A stretch of 48,795 nucleotides of DNA, from NCBI GenBank assembly GCA_029821145.1, contig JALGTY010000001.1:1-48795 (forward strand), written 5' to 3'. This DNA comes from Candidatus Zipacnadia bacterium (GTDB lineage: Bacteria; Armatimonadota; Zipacnadia; Zipacnadales; UBA11051). The translations under genes were made by a program, and so were the position numbers. This document shows positions 25,511 to 33,947 of this stretch, piece by piece. How positions within the stretch are numbered: the stretch's first letter is position 1; every line of letters starts with the position of its first letter. The notes beneath the pieces are model-generated. The model was not told where the DNA came from. It did not search any database and worked only from the letters and a program-made list of their open reading frames with translations.

Positions 25511-26815
25511 ATGGAAATCTGCCTGATTGCTCCAGAAGCCTCTCGCTATCACAACGACTCTACCCGGTTAGGCAAACCCCTTTTCCCGCCGCTGGGCCTC
25601 ATGACCGTAGCCGCGCTTACCCCTGACAAGCACAATGTTACCATTATAGACGAAAGCGATAAGGCGGTTGACTTCGACATTCAGCCCGATCTCATCGGGC
25701 TGACGGCGATGACGGCTGCTGCACCTCGCGCCTATCAGATAGCTGATGGCTTCAAGCGGCAGGGCATCACAACCGTCATGGGGGGAATGCACGCTTCGGC
25801 GATGGCTGATGAAGCCCTGCAGCATGTAGATTCAGTAGTTGTCGGCGAGGCGGAAGAACTGTGGCCGCAGTTGTTGGACGACTTCGAGCATGGAAATCTG
25901 GACCGGCTTTACCGCCACAAGCGCTATCCAGACCCCGGCAAGGTCCCGGCGGCTCGCCGTGACCTAGTGGATATCAACAAATATGTCGCCAAGGATACCC
26001 TGCAGGCTACTCGGGGCTGTCCGTTTGCCTGCCACTTCTGCGCGGTCTCGAACTTCTTTGGGCGTACCTACCGGACGCGCCCCGTGGAGCATGTTGTGGC
26101 CGAAGCAGCGGCGCTGAAGGGGCGTCCGCTGATTCTGGTGGACGACAATATCATGGGAGAGCCGTCATACGCCCGGAGACTTTTTGACGGGCTGGCGGGT
26201 CTCAAGAAGACATTCCTCACCCAGGCCTCCACTACTATGCTCAAAACCCCAGAACTAATCACCAAGGCGGCAAGAGCCGGCTGCCGGGCGCTGTTCGTCG
26301 GCCTGGAGAGTATCTCACCACAACAGTTGACCAAGATGGGCAAACAATTCAACGTGGTTACGAAGTATAGAGAGCTGGTGCAGCGGCTGCATGACAATGG
26401 CATTGGCATAATCGGCAGCTTCATGTTCGGTATGGATGGCGATGAGGCCGATGTGTTCGAGCGCACCGCCGAGTTCGCCGAAGAAGCGCACATTGATATT
26501 GGCCAGTTTTCGATTATTACCCCCTTGCCCGGTACCAAGTTCTACGAGCAGCTAGAACGCGAGGGTCGGATAATCGAACGCGACTGGACCAAGTACGACG
26601 GGACCCACGTGGTCTTCCAGCCCCAGGGCATGAGCATGGACAGATTGTACGCAGGCCTGCAGTGGATTTACCAGCGATTTTACTCGTGGCGGAGCATAGC
26701 CAAGCGTACGGCGCACCGCCTGCAGCCGATCGTCTGGACGCTCAACGGCATCTTTCACCGTCGCGTGAAAACCTGGGTATCCGACACAGGACAGCATCTG
26801 GGCCCAAACGAATAG
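25511..26815 (+). CDS. B12-binding-domain radical SAM enzyme
   Basis: A 434-residue enzyme with an N-terminal cobalamin-binding Rossmann-like domain (about residues 1-130, with PPLGLMTVAAL and VMGGMHAS) and a radical SAM barrel starting at the cluster motif RGCPFACHFCA (CxxxCxxC). The later VGLESI and ITPLPGTKFYEQLE segments fit the B12-dependent radical SAM family, whose members methylate unactivated carbons or act in lipid and hopanoid modification. The specific substrate is unknown. Start: the ATG at 25511 is eight bases from GGAAG; the ATG at 25505 is also possible. Confidence 0.88.
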   Translation: MEICLIAPEASRYHNDSTRLGKPLFPPLGLMTVAALTPDKHNVTIIDESDKAVDFDIQPDLIGLTAMTAAAPRAYQIADGFKRQGITTVMGGMHASAMADEALQHVDSVVVGEAEELWPQLLDDFEHGNLDRLYRHKRYPDPGKVPAARRDLVDINKYVAKDTLQATRGCPFACHFCAVSNFFGRTYRTRPVEHVVAEAAALKGRPLILVDDNIMGEPSYARRLFDGLAGLKKTFLTQASTTMLKTPELITKAARAGCRALFVGLESISPQQLTKMGKQFNVVTKYRELVQRLHDNGIGIIGSFMFGMDGDEADVFERTAEFAEEAHIDIGQFSIITPLPGTKFYEQLEREGRIIERDWTKYDGTHVVFQPQGMSMDRLYAGLQWIYQRFYSWRSIAKRTAHRLQPIVWTLNGIFHRRVKTWVSDTGQHLGPNE

Positions 26816-26905
26816 CCATTCTCAGGAGCCAATAAGCGCCCCATTGGCGCAGCTCCGCCGCCGGTAACTGGTCATTGTTCAGGCGCAAAAAGTCGCGAAC
26901 TATCC

Positions 26906-26936
26906 TTGACAATCTTCGCGCAAGTACAATTATGCT
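26906..26936 (+). promoter_or_regulatory. Possible promoter of the beta-propeller gene
   Basis: A perfect TTGACA (26906-26911) is followed by TATGCT at 26931-26936 after 19 bases. A better-looking TACAAT at 26925-26930 is only 13 bases away, too close for sigma70. Transcription would start about 20 bases before the ATG at 26963. Confidence 0.4.
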
Positions 26937-26962
26937 GCCGTTCTAATCAAAGGAGGACAACC

Positions 26963-28876
26963 ATGGAATATGCGCTCTGTAAGTTGTTGGTCGGTATGTT
27001 GCTCGTACTTATTGGGGTCCAGGCGGTCTCAGCCGAAACGGAAGACCTCGGCAACGGCTTTCTGCATCACGGCGTGGCCACGCCCGTCAGTAACCACCGC
27101 GGCACCGTCGCCACCGTTGATGGGGAGGGCCGCAACGTCGTGCTGGTCTGGCTCTTCGACCACCGAGGCGGCTATGCGCTGCTGATGATTGATGCCGAGA
27201 CGGGAGAGAGCGAGCAATTCCCGATGCCGTTCCGGACCGGCGATTGCCCCTATGCCTCCGTCCTATCGAGCGGCAACAAATTCTACACCCATTTCGGCAG
27301 CCACTTTGTCGAGTTTGACCCGGAAAAGCGGGCCTTTACCTTCTTCCACAAGACCGCACCGCAGATGGCCATGGGCATGACCGAGGACGACAACGGGGTC
27401 ATCTGGTCGGTCACATACCCACAAAGCGGCGTGGTGTCCTTCGATCCCAATACCCGTGAGTTCACGGACTACGGGCACGTCTATAAGCAGAACTGGCGCC
27501 AGTACCAGCGCTATGTCGCTGCCGACGACACGGGCTGGATCTACTTCGGGATAGGCAATACTGCCAGTCAGATCATCGCCTTCGATCCGGGAACCAGGGA
27601 GGCCAAGCCGATGCTCCCGGAGGAGGAACGTGCCCAGGGCGGCGGATATGTGTATCGCGACATGAACGGCAAGGTGTACGGCTACATTAGCGGCAGAAGA
27701 GATAACTGGTACGAATTCTACGAGGGCGAGGGCAAGAAAATCGGGACGCACGAGCAGATCGAAAAGAAGCCCATCATCACCAGCAGTCAGGGCCTGTTCC
27801 ATCGTGAGTTCCCCGACGGTAAGATGCTCAAGAGCTGCGATCTGGTGAACCGTGTCCTGGTCGTAGAGGATCCGAAGACCGGGGAGGCAAAAGAACTGGA
27901 GTTCGACTACACGAGCGAAGGCGCGCATATCATGGGCCTGGCCACCGCCCCGGATGGCACCATCTGCGGCGGCACGGCCTTCCCGATGCGGTTCTTCAGC
28001 TACAATCCGGGAACCGATGAGTGGACCAACCGCGCGGCCTACGGCCAGTGGAATACCGTGGCCCCGCAGGGCGACCGCTTCTTTGTCGGTGGCTACGGCG
28101 GCGGGTTCCTTCTGGAGTGGGATCCCTCGCAGGAGTGGGTGACGACGAAGAAGGGTGATGAGAACTGCAACCCGCTTTACCTGACTCAATGCTCGCCCAC
28201 CATCAACCGCCCGCACGACCTGTTGGCGACCCCCGACGGGAAGAAGCTGGTGCTGGCCGGCACGCCCGGTTACGGCTTCACCGGCGGCGGCCTGCTGTTC
28301 TGGGACCGCGAGACACGGACAGCGACGGTGATAAAGCACACGGAGATACTCCCGGAACAATCCACGATGGCCCTCGTGGCGCTGCCGGATGGCAAGCTAC
28401 TGGGCGGCACTACCACCAGCCCCGGCACGGGTGGGGAGAAGAAGGCCACCGAGGCGGAACTCTACATCATGGACATGGCGACCAAGGAGCTGGAGTGGCA
28501 CGAGGTCGTGTTCCCCGGCGTGCAGGGCTATACGGACATGTGCCTGGGGCCGGACGGGTTCGTCTTTGGCTTCGCCGACCGCAAGCGCTTTTTCGTCTTC
28601 GACCCCGCTGAGAGAAAGGTCGTCCACGAGGAGAACACCGAGGCCGAGTTCGGAGCCACCATCTCCCATCAGGGGCCGCGGGTGTTTGTGCTTGACCCCG
28701 ACGGGACGATCTACATACTCTTTGCGAAGGGGATTGCACGTCTCGACCCGACCACATTCGACATTACGATGCTGGCCGAGTCGCCGGTGGGGATCGGCCC
28801 CGGAGGGGACATCCTCAACGGGCGCATCTACTTCGGCAGCGGTTCGCATCTTTACAGCTACGGGGTGCCCAACTGA
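26963..28876 (+). CDS. Secreted beta-propeller repeat protein
   Basis: A 637-residue exported protein: signal peptide (about residues 1-27, cleavage near VSAE), then repeated units typical of a beta-propeller of the SMP-30/streptogramin-lyase or WD-like type. Recurrent elements are FDPxTR (VVSFDPNTREF, IIAFDPGTREA, FFSYNPGTDEW, FVFDPAERKV) followed by a strand and DGxxY/WxxT-like turns. No catalytic residues are identifiable. AAAGGAGG lies seven bases before the ATG at 26963. Such proteins often bind or act on extracellular polymers; no function can be assigned. It converges with the DUF4139-like gene 47 bases away. Confidence 0.75.
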   Translation: MEYALCKLLVGMLLVLIGVQAVSAETEDLGNGFLHHGVATPVSNHRGTVATVDGEGRNVVLVWLFDHRGGYALLMIDAETGESEQFPMPFRTGDCPYASVLSSGNKFYTHFGSHFVEFDPEKRAFTFFHKTAPQMAMGMTEDDNGVIWSVTYPQSGVVSFDPNTREFTDYGHVYKQNWRQYQRYVAADDTGWIYFGIGNTASQIIAFDPGTREAKPMLPEEERAQGGGYVYRDMNGKVYGYISGRRDNWYEFYEGEGKKIGTHEQIEKKPIITSSQGLFHREFPDGKMLKSCDLVNRVLVVEDPKTGEAKELEFDYTSEGAHIMGLATAPDGTICGGTAFPMRFFSYNPGTDEWTNRAAYGQWNTVAPQGDRFFVGGYGGGFLLEWDPSQEWVTTKKGDENCNPLYLTQCSPTINRPHDLLATPDGKKLVLAGTPGYGFTGGGLLFWDRETRTATVIKHTEILPEQSTMALVALPDGKLLGGTTTSPGTGGEKKATEAELYIMDMATKELEWHEVVFPGVQGYTDMCLGPDGFVFGFADRKRFFVFDPAERKVVHEENTEAEFGATISHQGPRVFVLDPDGTIYILFAKGIARLDPTTFDITMLAESPVGIGPGGDILNGRIYFGSGSHLYSYGVPN

Positions 28877-28923
28877 CTCGTTGACTGACAAAACGCGACG
28901 CGCCGCCGATAACCGGCCATTAC

Positions 28924-30117
28924 TCAGGCGTTGGTGCCCTGGTGCTTGATGAGGATGAATTCGAGGGCTCGAGTCTCACCTGCGGCCAACGGACCGGACC
29001 ACAATAGCGGCTCATCTTCTTCCGCGATCGGCGCCGCAGGCGGCTTGGGCTTGATCTCCCACGTGCTGAGCAACTCCTGATAAACCGCCATCTCCACATC
29101 CGCGCCGGTGTGGTTGGTGACAGTCAGCCGGTGTTGTTCGATAATGTCCATGCCGCTGACCCGGCCCAGCTTGTCGAGCGCGAGCCGGTCTTTGCGCGAA
29201 GCCAGAACGCTGTGCTCGACGACAATGTCCGGCTCCACACCGACATCAAGCAGCATGTATGCCTCGGTGCCGGCAGCATCCTCCTGCCCCACCTGGGCGC
29301 GCCATTTCGTGACCACCGCCGGCACCCGGTTGGACGTCTCGCCCGGGCCAGGGAAGAAGAGCTCCATCGGCGCCTCGGGCAAGCTCAGCAGGTACAGGCG
29401 CTGTGAACTGCCCGGCTCAGCGGGGATCATCAGCAGCTTGTGAACCGCCTTGCCGTACACTCTCGGGTCATACACGTGCCGCAGGTGCACCGGCTGGGCC
29501 TCGTAAATGTAGGCCGAGCCCGCAGCAGTCACCAGCGGCCATTGCTTCGACCATCCGGCTGGCAGGTCGAGGCCCTCATCGCGCACCCGCAACTCGCGGC
29601 TGTCCTCGCCGCCGCCGAGCGCCAGAAGAAAGCTCGCCGCTTCGAGGTCCAGGCCGCTGTCGTTGGTAATGGCGATCTCAGCCTGCAGGTTGATGCTGCC
29701 GCGGTCGGGGACTTTGCGGTTCTGCTCGTAAGTGAGCCGGTACAGCGGCTGCCACTTCAGGCCCTCCAGCCCGTAGGAGATAACGGTAGGCCCGGGGCTC
29801 TGCGCGGTCCCCTGCAGCTCCCAGACCAGGCAATTGTCCTTGCCGGCGGGACGGTAGCTGCGCGCCACTGTCAGGCCCGGCGGCGGCGCGATCTGGATGC
29901 TGTCGGCGACGATCTTGGCCTGCCCATAAGAAAACACCACCGACTTGACCTGGCCGGAATAGTCAATGCCTCGGAGGTCCCGCACCAGCGCCCGCGAGGA
30001 GCCGGGCGTCAGGGTGATCTCCATTCCCGCCCTGCCGGCGGCCTGCTGCAACTCGACGGCGAAGCTACCCACACATAATGCCAGCCCACACAGCGCACAA
30101 ACGGTGGCTCTGAGCAT
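28924..30117 (-). CDS. Exported DUF4139-like beta-rich protein
   Basis: A 397-residue exported protein (signal peptide about residues 1-20). The centre and C-terminus resemble the DUF4139 domain: WQPLYRLTYEQN, INLQAEIAITNDSGLDLEAA (here read in two parts), a long beta-rich stretch, and HRLTVTNHTGADVEMAVYQEL near the end. The domain's function is unknown; members are surface or periplasmic. The ATG at 30117 has GAAGGAG eight bases upstream. The terminator at 30212 separates it from the TPR gene. Confidence 0.68.
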   Translation of the reverse strand: MLRATVCALCGLALCVGSFAVELQQAAGRAGMEITLTPGSSRALVRDLRGIDYSGQVKSVVFSYGQAKIVADSIQIAPPPGLTVARSYRPAGKDNCLVWELQGTAQSPGPTVISYGLEGLKWQPLYRLTYEQNRKVPDRGSINLQAEIAITNDSGLDLEAASFLLALGGGEDSRELRVRDEGLDLPAGWSKQWPLVTAAGSAYIYEAQPVHLRHVYDPRVYGKAVHKLLMIPAEPGSSQRLYLLSLPEAPMELFFPGPGETSNRVPAVVTKWRAQVGQEDAAGTEAYMLLDVGVEPDIVVEHSVLASRKDRLALDKLGRVSGMDIIEQHRLTVTNHTGADVEMAVYQELLSTWEIKPKPPAAPIAEEDEPLLWSGPLAAGETRALEFILIKHQGTNA

Positions 30118-30211
30118 GTCAATTTCTCCTTCATAGGCAACCCTGACATCGCAAGCGTATCGTTGAGGAAGGTTCCTGCCGCAAGAGGCCTTCTCCTGCA
30201 AGTGAACCCAA

Positions 30212-30249
30212 AAATCAGCAAGCCGCCAGGCGAATGCCTGGCGGCTTGC
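30212..30249 (-). terminator. Strong intrinsic terminator of the ABC-TPR operon
   Basis: A perfect 14-bp inverted repeat, GCAAGCCGCCAGGC (30218-30231) and GCCTGGCGGCTTGC (30236-30249), has a 4-base loop. On the minus strand it is followed by TGATTTTTGG. On the plus strand the trailing bases are ATTTACTTTT, so it may work in both directions. Confidence 0.8.
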
Positions 30250-30266
30250 ATTTACTTTTCGCGTAG

Positions 30267-30461
30267 GCCAGGCTTGTCGGCCTGGCACGCGGGGATAAAC
30301 CGGAACGATCTCGGGCTGGAAGCTGAGAATGCTTGCCCTTCGACAAGCTCAGGGCAAGTACATTCTCACCTGAGCTTTGCCAACACCACAAAGCTCAGGC
30401 CGAGCTACGCGTTCATAAATGGTGCGGGCTAAGAAAACCTGACCCACGCCAGAGCGTGGGT
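30267..30461. repeat. Island of four unrelated short palindromes
   Basis: Between the terminator and the TPR gene lie GCCAGGC/GCCTGGC (30267-30286), CTTGCCCT/AGGGCAAG (30332-30358), CCTGAGCTTTG/CAAAGCTCAGG (30369-30399, perfect 11 bp) and ACCCACGC/GCGTGGGT (30442-30461). The stems differ from each other, so this is not a CRISPR array or simple tandem repeat. The stretch 30118-30487 holds no gene that I can support; it looks like a landing site for several families of palindromic interspersed repeats. Confidence 0.65.
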
Positions 30462-30487
30462 GCCCAGGCGCTGGCAAGTAATCCAGC

Positions 30488-31537
30488 TTACCGCGACAGC
30501 TTGTCTCGGCCCGGCATGCTTACCTTGAGGTCCTTGCCGACCTTCTGCATGTACAAATACTGCGCGGTGTCCTCGGTCTCTATGCCCAGCTCGTGGGCCA
30601 GCTCGACGGCCTTGTTCTGGGCCAGGAAGTCCAGTTGCGAGATGTCGCCGGCCAGCTTCCACGTGTCATAGGCCAGCCGGAGCTTGCCGGCCCGCTCGGC
30701 AATGTGGCCCTTCACGTGCAGGCCGAGGCTGCTGTTGGGCTTGGCCAGCAGGTACTCGTTGATGGCCTCCAGCGCCTCGTCATACTTGCCCTGCTCGGCC
30801 AGATACCACGGCCATAAATACCGTTCGCGGATGGTGAGGGTCGCGCCCTTGGCGGTGTGATCCTGGGGATCGCGCTTGAGACAATAGTCATAGGCATCCA
30901 GGGACCTGGGCACATCAGGCATGCGCTCGTAGGCGTGGCCGACCAGGCGATCCACATACTCGGGATGCGGGTAGCGCATCGCCGCTTTGAACCACTTGTT
31001 AGCCTCCTCGAAGTCCTCGACCTTGTCGAAATAGGTCCAGCCGAGCTCCATATACAGGTCGTAGCGGTTCGGGTTCCAGGATACGCCTTCCCTGAGACAG
31101 TCAACACCCATCTGCAGATACTTGGCGCGCAGTTCGGGATCGTCGGTCTCCACGTACAGGTTGTAGGCCAGGTGCCAGGCAGTTACGCGCCACGGCTCCA
31201 GCCAGTGCGGATCGAGCAGTGTAACCAGGCGCATCAGCCACAGCGACTTGGCCTGCAACGCCTCGCCCTTGTGCCAGTACTCATGCGTCTTCATCCACAG
31301 CATGGTTGCGGCAACCTCGCGGAAGCCGCCCAGCGCCGCGCCGACGATGACACCAGTGACGCCGGTGACGGCAAGTTCCGTATCACCGGCCGCACCACGC
31401 GCAGCGATCTGGAACCACGGTGTCGGCTGCTGCAGGCCGAGTATAAGCCGGTTGTACTCGACACTGCGATCCAACGGCTGAATGGCAACTATCAGAGCTA
31501 TGACTGCCAGCCAGCCGATAATTCTGTATGGCTTCAT
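30488..31537 (-). CDS. Membrane-anchored TPR protein of an ABC operon
   Basis: A 349-residue protein with an N-terminal membrane anchor (about residues 5-21), a second hydrophobic patch (VTGVTGVIVGAALGG) and tetratricopeptide-like helices over most of the rest (for example WNPNRYDLYMELGWTYFDKV, then EEANKWFKAAMRY, and the KYDEALEAINEYLLAKPN unit). TPRs mediate protein contacts. It is the last gene of the operon with the ABC permease and ATPase, 16 bases after the permease stop, so it probably works with that transporter or its cargo. AAAGGAG lies 11 bases before the ATG at 31537. Confidence 0.78.
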   Translation of the reverse strand: MKPYRIIGWLAVIALIVAIQPLDRSVEYNRLILGLQQPTPWFQIAARGAAGDTELAVTGVTGVIVGAALGGFREVAATMLWMKTHEYWHKGEALQAKSLWLMRLVTLLDPHWLEPWRVTAWHLAYNLYVETDDPELRAKYLQMGVDCLREGVSWNPNRYDLYMELGWTYFDKVEDFEEANKWFKAAMRYPHPEYVDRLVGHAYERMPDVPRSLDAYDYCLKRDPQDHTAKGATLTIRERYLWPWYLAEQGKYDEALEAINEYLLAKPNSSLGLHVKGHIAERAGKLRLAYDTWKLAGDISQLDFLAQNKAVELAHELGIETEDTAQYLYMQKVGKDLKVSMPGRDKLSR

Positions 31538-31553
31538 GCCGGATAGCTCTCCT

Positions 31554-32369
31554 TTAGACCTCCCGCTCGTTGAATACGAGATACCCAATCAGCAGGACTA
31601 CGACCAAGTACGCAGCGCCTTGGCCCATGGTTTGGAACATCGTGGCCCAGGGCGTGTGAGTGCCCTGCAGTATGGCCTCGCGGATGTCGAATATTTCAAA
31701 GTGCGGCAGCACCCGGTATAGAGTGCCAAGGAGGATTTGAGCAATCCGCGATGCGCCGCGCTCGGGGTCGGAAAGCTGCTGGAAGAAGTCGCTCATCTGG
31801 CCGACGAAGTAGATGACAAAGGTAAAGATGACCGACAGGACCCACGAAAACAGCGTCGAAGCGACTACCGCGATGCCCAGTACGAGCCAGACCTCGAAAA
31901 ACGCCAGGACAATGGCCTTGGCGATATTGGAATACATCGCCGCGAAGATGAAGGCGTCTTCGGGCTTGGCAGCAGCGAATTGCGGGGCCTTGATCGCGAA
32001 GACGATGTAGAAGGCGATGCCCATGAGCGCCAGGTTCACCGCGATCGTGGCAACCCCGCCGAGGAATTTGCCAAAGACAAACTGTGCGCGGCTGACGGGC
32101 TTGGCCAATATGGTGTGGATAGTCCTGCGCTCGATCTCGTCAGGTATCAGCCGCGTGCCCATGAAGACAGCAATCAGCATCCCGAAGAAGCGAATGGAGC
32201 CCAAGCCGATGTCAATAATCATCTGGAGCTCGGCACCGGGCTGCAGATAGGCGAAGACCCACGAGGAGCCGATAATGAGAATGGCGAAGAGCAGAATTCC
32301 ATTGAGGAATCGTCGCCGCCATGCCTCGTGAAAGGTGGCTCTTGCTACTCGGAGAATGGGACGCATCAT
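31554..32369 (-). CDS. ABC-2-type transporter permease
   Basis: A 271-residue integral membrane protein with six predicted helices. The N-terminal RVARATFHEAWRRRFLNG, the loop GTRLIPDEIERRTIHTILAKPVSR and the following QFVFGKFLGG fit the ABC-2 permease family (NatB/YhaP-like). Its ATG overlaps the ATPase stop by four bases, so the two are translationally coupled. The substrate is unknown; ABC-2 systems export drugs, lipids, polysaccharides or sodium. Confidence 0.88.
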   Translation of the reverse strand: MMRPILRVARATFHEAWRRRFLNGILLFAILIIGSSWVFAYLQPGAELQMIIDIGLGSIRFFGMLIAVFMGTRLIPDEIERRTIHTILAKPVSRAQFVFGKFLGGVATIAVNLALMGIAFYIVFAIKAPQFAAAKPEDAFIFAAMYSNIAKAIVLAFFEVWLVLGIAVVASTLFSWVLSVIFTFVIYFVGQMSDFFQQLSDPERGASRIAQILLGTLYRVLPHFEIFDIREAILQGTHTPWATMFQTMGQGAAYLVVVLLIGYLVFNEREV

Positions 32370-33283
32370 TTCTCGCCTCCCACGGCTTCAATGAAGACTT
32401 CTTCAAGGGTACGATGGTGAGGACCGAGTTCTTCGATCACCGCACCGGCGGCCGAGGCCTCCTGGGCCGCGGCCAAAGCGGCACTCTGATCGGTGAAGTA
32501 GGCTTCAAAGTGGCTGCCCACGACCTCGGTGCGCTGTGCTGATGCCTGGAGCTTCTGGTGCAACTCCTCGGATGAATTGGAAAGCAGCAGCCGGCACTGG
32601 TTCTCGACCCGCAACAGGTCCTCGACGGCACCGCTCTGACACATCTCGCCGCGGTCGAGGATCACAACCCGGTCGCACAGTGGTTCCATATCCTTGAGCA
32701 GGTGACTGCACAGGAATATGGTCTTACCCCGGTCGCGCAGCTGCATTATCAACTCGTGCATCTCCATGGCACCGATCGGGTCAAGGCCGGAGGTCAGCTC
32801 GTCGAGGAAGAGCAGATCGGGATCGTTGATCATAGCCTGGGCCGCTCCAATGCGCTGGCGCATGCCACGGGAATAGTCGCGCACGCGGATGAAACGCCGG
32901 TCCCACATGCCGACGAGGTGCAGCAACTCCTCGATGCGCGCCTCCAGTCGGCTCCCGCCCATGCCAAAAAGCGTGCCGTAGAAGCTGAGCAACTCGATAC
33001 CGTTGAGGTGCTCGTAAAAATACGGTCCCTCAGGGAGGAACCCGATGCGTTCTTTGGTGGCGTTGCTGCCCAGCGGGTAACCGAAGATCTGTCCGCTGCC
33101 ACTGGTGGGGAAAACGAGGCCGAGCAGAAGCTTGAGTGTGGTGGTCTTTCCCGAGCCGTTGGGGCCCAATAGGCCGAAAATCTGCCCCTCTTCAACTTCA
33201 AGTGACAGATCAATCAGACCCACCGGTCGCCCGGTCGCATCGCGTGAGTAGATCTTGGAAAGGTTCTCGGTATTGATAGCCAA
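32366..33283 (-). CDS. ABC transporter ATP-binding protein
   Basis: A 305-residue ATPase. Walker A is GPNGSGKTT, the signature is YSRGMRQRIG (a degenerate LSGGQ, as is common in ABC-2 exporters), Walker B is LLFLDELTSGLDP and the switch His lies in LCSHLL. A C-terminal extension of about 90 residues resembles the DUF4162-type regulatory tail. Start: no ATG is suitable; TTG at 33283 begins the conserved domain and GGGAGGTG lies about 14 bases upstream. A longer open frame to 33346 has no better site. First gene of the ATPase-permease-TPR operon. Confidence 0.92.
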   Translation of the reverse strand: MAINTENLSKIYSRDATGRPVGLIDLSLEVEEGQIFGLLGPNGSGKTTTLKLLLGLVFPTSGSGQIFGYPLGSNATKERIGFLPEGPYFYEHLNGIELLSFYGTLFGMGGSRLEARIEELLHLVGMWDRRFIRVRDYSRGMRQRIGAAQAMINDPDLLFLDELTSGLDPIGAMEMHELIMQLRDRGKTIFLCSHLLKDMEPLCDRVVILDRGEMCQSGAVEDLLRVENQCRLLLSNSSEELHQKLQASAQRTEVVGSHFEAYFTDQSAALAAAQEASAAGAVIEELGPHHRTLEEVFIEAVGGEK

Positions 33284-33412
33284 GCTTATGGCGAAACACC
33301 TCCCGGCGGCCCGGGCGAACTTCCCCGGCCGCTTCACGATTGCCAATCAAGCGGCAGGATTCCTGCCACTAATCCAAACGCGAAAATGCGTAGCAGTAGT
33401 TCCCGGCCACGC

Positions 33413-33418
33413 ATTATA
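33413..33418 (-). promoter_or_regulatory. Possible -10 element of the ABC operon
   Basis: On the minus strand TATAAT (33418-33413) is a perfect -10 hexamer about 130 bases before the ATPase start. No good -35 is found 16-18 bases further upstream, so recognition by another sigma factor or an activator is possible. Confidence 0.35.
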
Positions 33419-33540
33419 GCAGAAAAATCTTTGAGAGGCTACCGTTGTACTTGAAATCATTGGGTGTGGAGATTGCCGATGTCGGAAGTTGGGTGCTGGG
33501 CCGCACTGAACGGGGACAGTCTCTCGGAAAGGCTACGGTA

Positions 33541-33598
33541 CCCTCACCCCCGACCTCACCCACTCCTTCGGAGTGGGTACCCGCCGCAGGGAGAGGGG
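33541..33598. repeat. Probable interspersed repeat with a perfect hairpin
   Basis: ACCCACTCC (33558-33566) and GGAGTGGGT (33570-33578) form a perfect 9-bp stem with a TTC loop, flanked by CCCTCACCCC and GGGAGAGGGG. This layout resembles common short interspersed repeats in GC-rich genomes. The surrounding stretch from 33419 to 33690 has no supported gene. Confidence 0.5.
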
Positions 33599-33691
33599 AG
33601 CAAGGCAACGACAGACGGCAGGTGCGCGGCATGGACTGCACAGGCTCAAGGTCCGCTTTGCGCCCTTCCAAAGAAAAAGGCAAAATAATGC

Positions 33692-33720
33692 TTGACATGG
33701 GCTGGGGTGTTGTCTATACT
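33692..33720 (+). promoter_or_regulatory. Near-perfect sigma70 promoter in a gene-free region
   Basis: TTGACA (33692-33697) and TATACT (33715-33720) are separated by exactly 17 bases: six of six and five of six consensus matches. An A-rich stretch (AAAGAAAAAGGCAAAATAA) lies immediately upstream like an UP element. No protein-coding start follows within the next 500 bases. It is the strongest promoter seen in the window. Confidence 0.85.
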
Positions 33721-33726
33721 GCGTAC

Positions 33727-33940
33727 AGGGTTGTATAGGAATAGTGGCTGCAGCCTAAACATAGCTTCACTCGCAGCACCCCACCCTAGTCTGCATCTTA
33801 GCTCGAAAAAGTCGCCCCCTTGACTTGCGCCCAGGCTAAGAGCAGACATGTGCCGCCCGACACCGTAACCAACTACGCAGGCAGGGCGGACGAAGTGCAG
33901 CCCGCCGGGCTTCTCCCACAGCCCGGCGGGTGTTGTCTTT
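33727..33940 (+). ncRNA. Candidate small structured RNA, about 200 nt
   Basis: The stretch lies between a near-perfect promoter and a strong intrinsic terminator and has no ribosome site with a credible frame. A 13-bp stem with a single bulged A pairs GTCTGCATCTTAGC (33789-33802) with GCTAAGAGCAGAC (33835-33847); inside it AAGTC and GACTT form a small hairpin. CCGCCC (33853-33858) can pair with GGGCGG (33884-33889), and GGCTGCAGCC (33745-33754) is self-complementary. I looked for signs of tmRNA, RNase P RNA, SRP RNA, 6S RNA and common riboswitches and recognised none. It could be a free small RNA or a leader that attenuates the gene at 34232. Confidence 0.55.
33901..33940 (+). terminator. Strong intrinsic terminator with no upstream protein gene
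   Basis: CCCGCCGGGC (33901-33910) and GCCCGGCGGG (33921-33930) form a perfect 10-bp stem with a 10-base loop, followed by TGTTGTCTTTTATT. It lies about 180 bases after the predicted start of the transcript from 33727 and about 290 bases before the next coding start. Confidence 0.85.
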
Positions 33941-33947
33941 TATTGGT

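Noticed and set aside
26906-26930. TTGACA with TACAAT upstream of the beta-propeller gene as a standard promoter
   Set aside because: The spacer is only 13 bases; a weaker TATGCT at 19 bases is more likely.
27263-28360. Open frame of 365 codons antisense to the beta-propeller gene
   Set aside because: The plus-strand gene has a signal peptide, a strong ribosome site and repeats; the antisense frame has none of these.
30212-30461. Possible CRISPR array
   Set aside because: The units are inverted repeats of different sequence and spacing; there are no direct repeats of constant length and no cas genes.
33445-33738. Small protein-coding genes in the gap 33419-33740
   Set aside because: The frames cross the repeat and the promoter, lack ribosome sites and have no recognisable content.
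33727-33940. 6S RNA or SRP RNA
   Set aside because: A rod with a central bubble could not be folded convincingly, and the SRP GGAA-loop helix with its AGCAG strand is absent.
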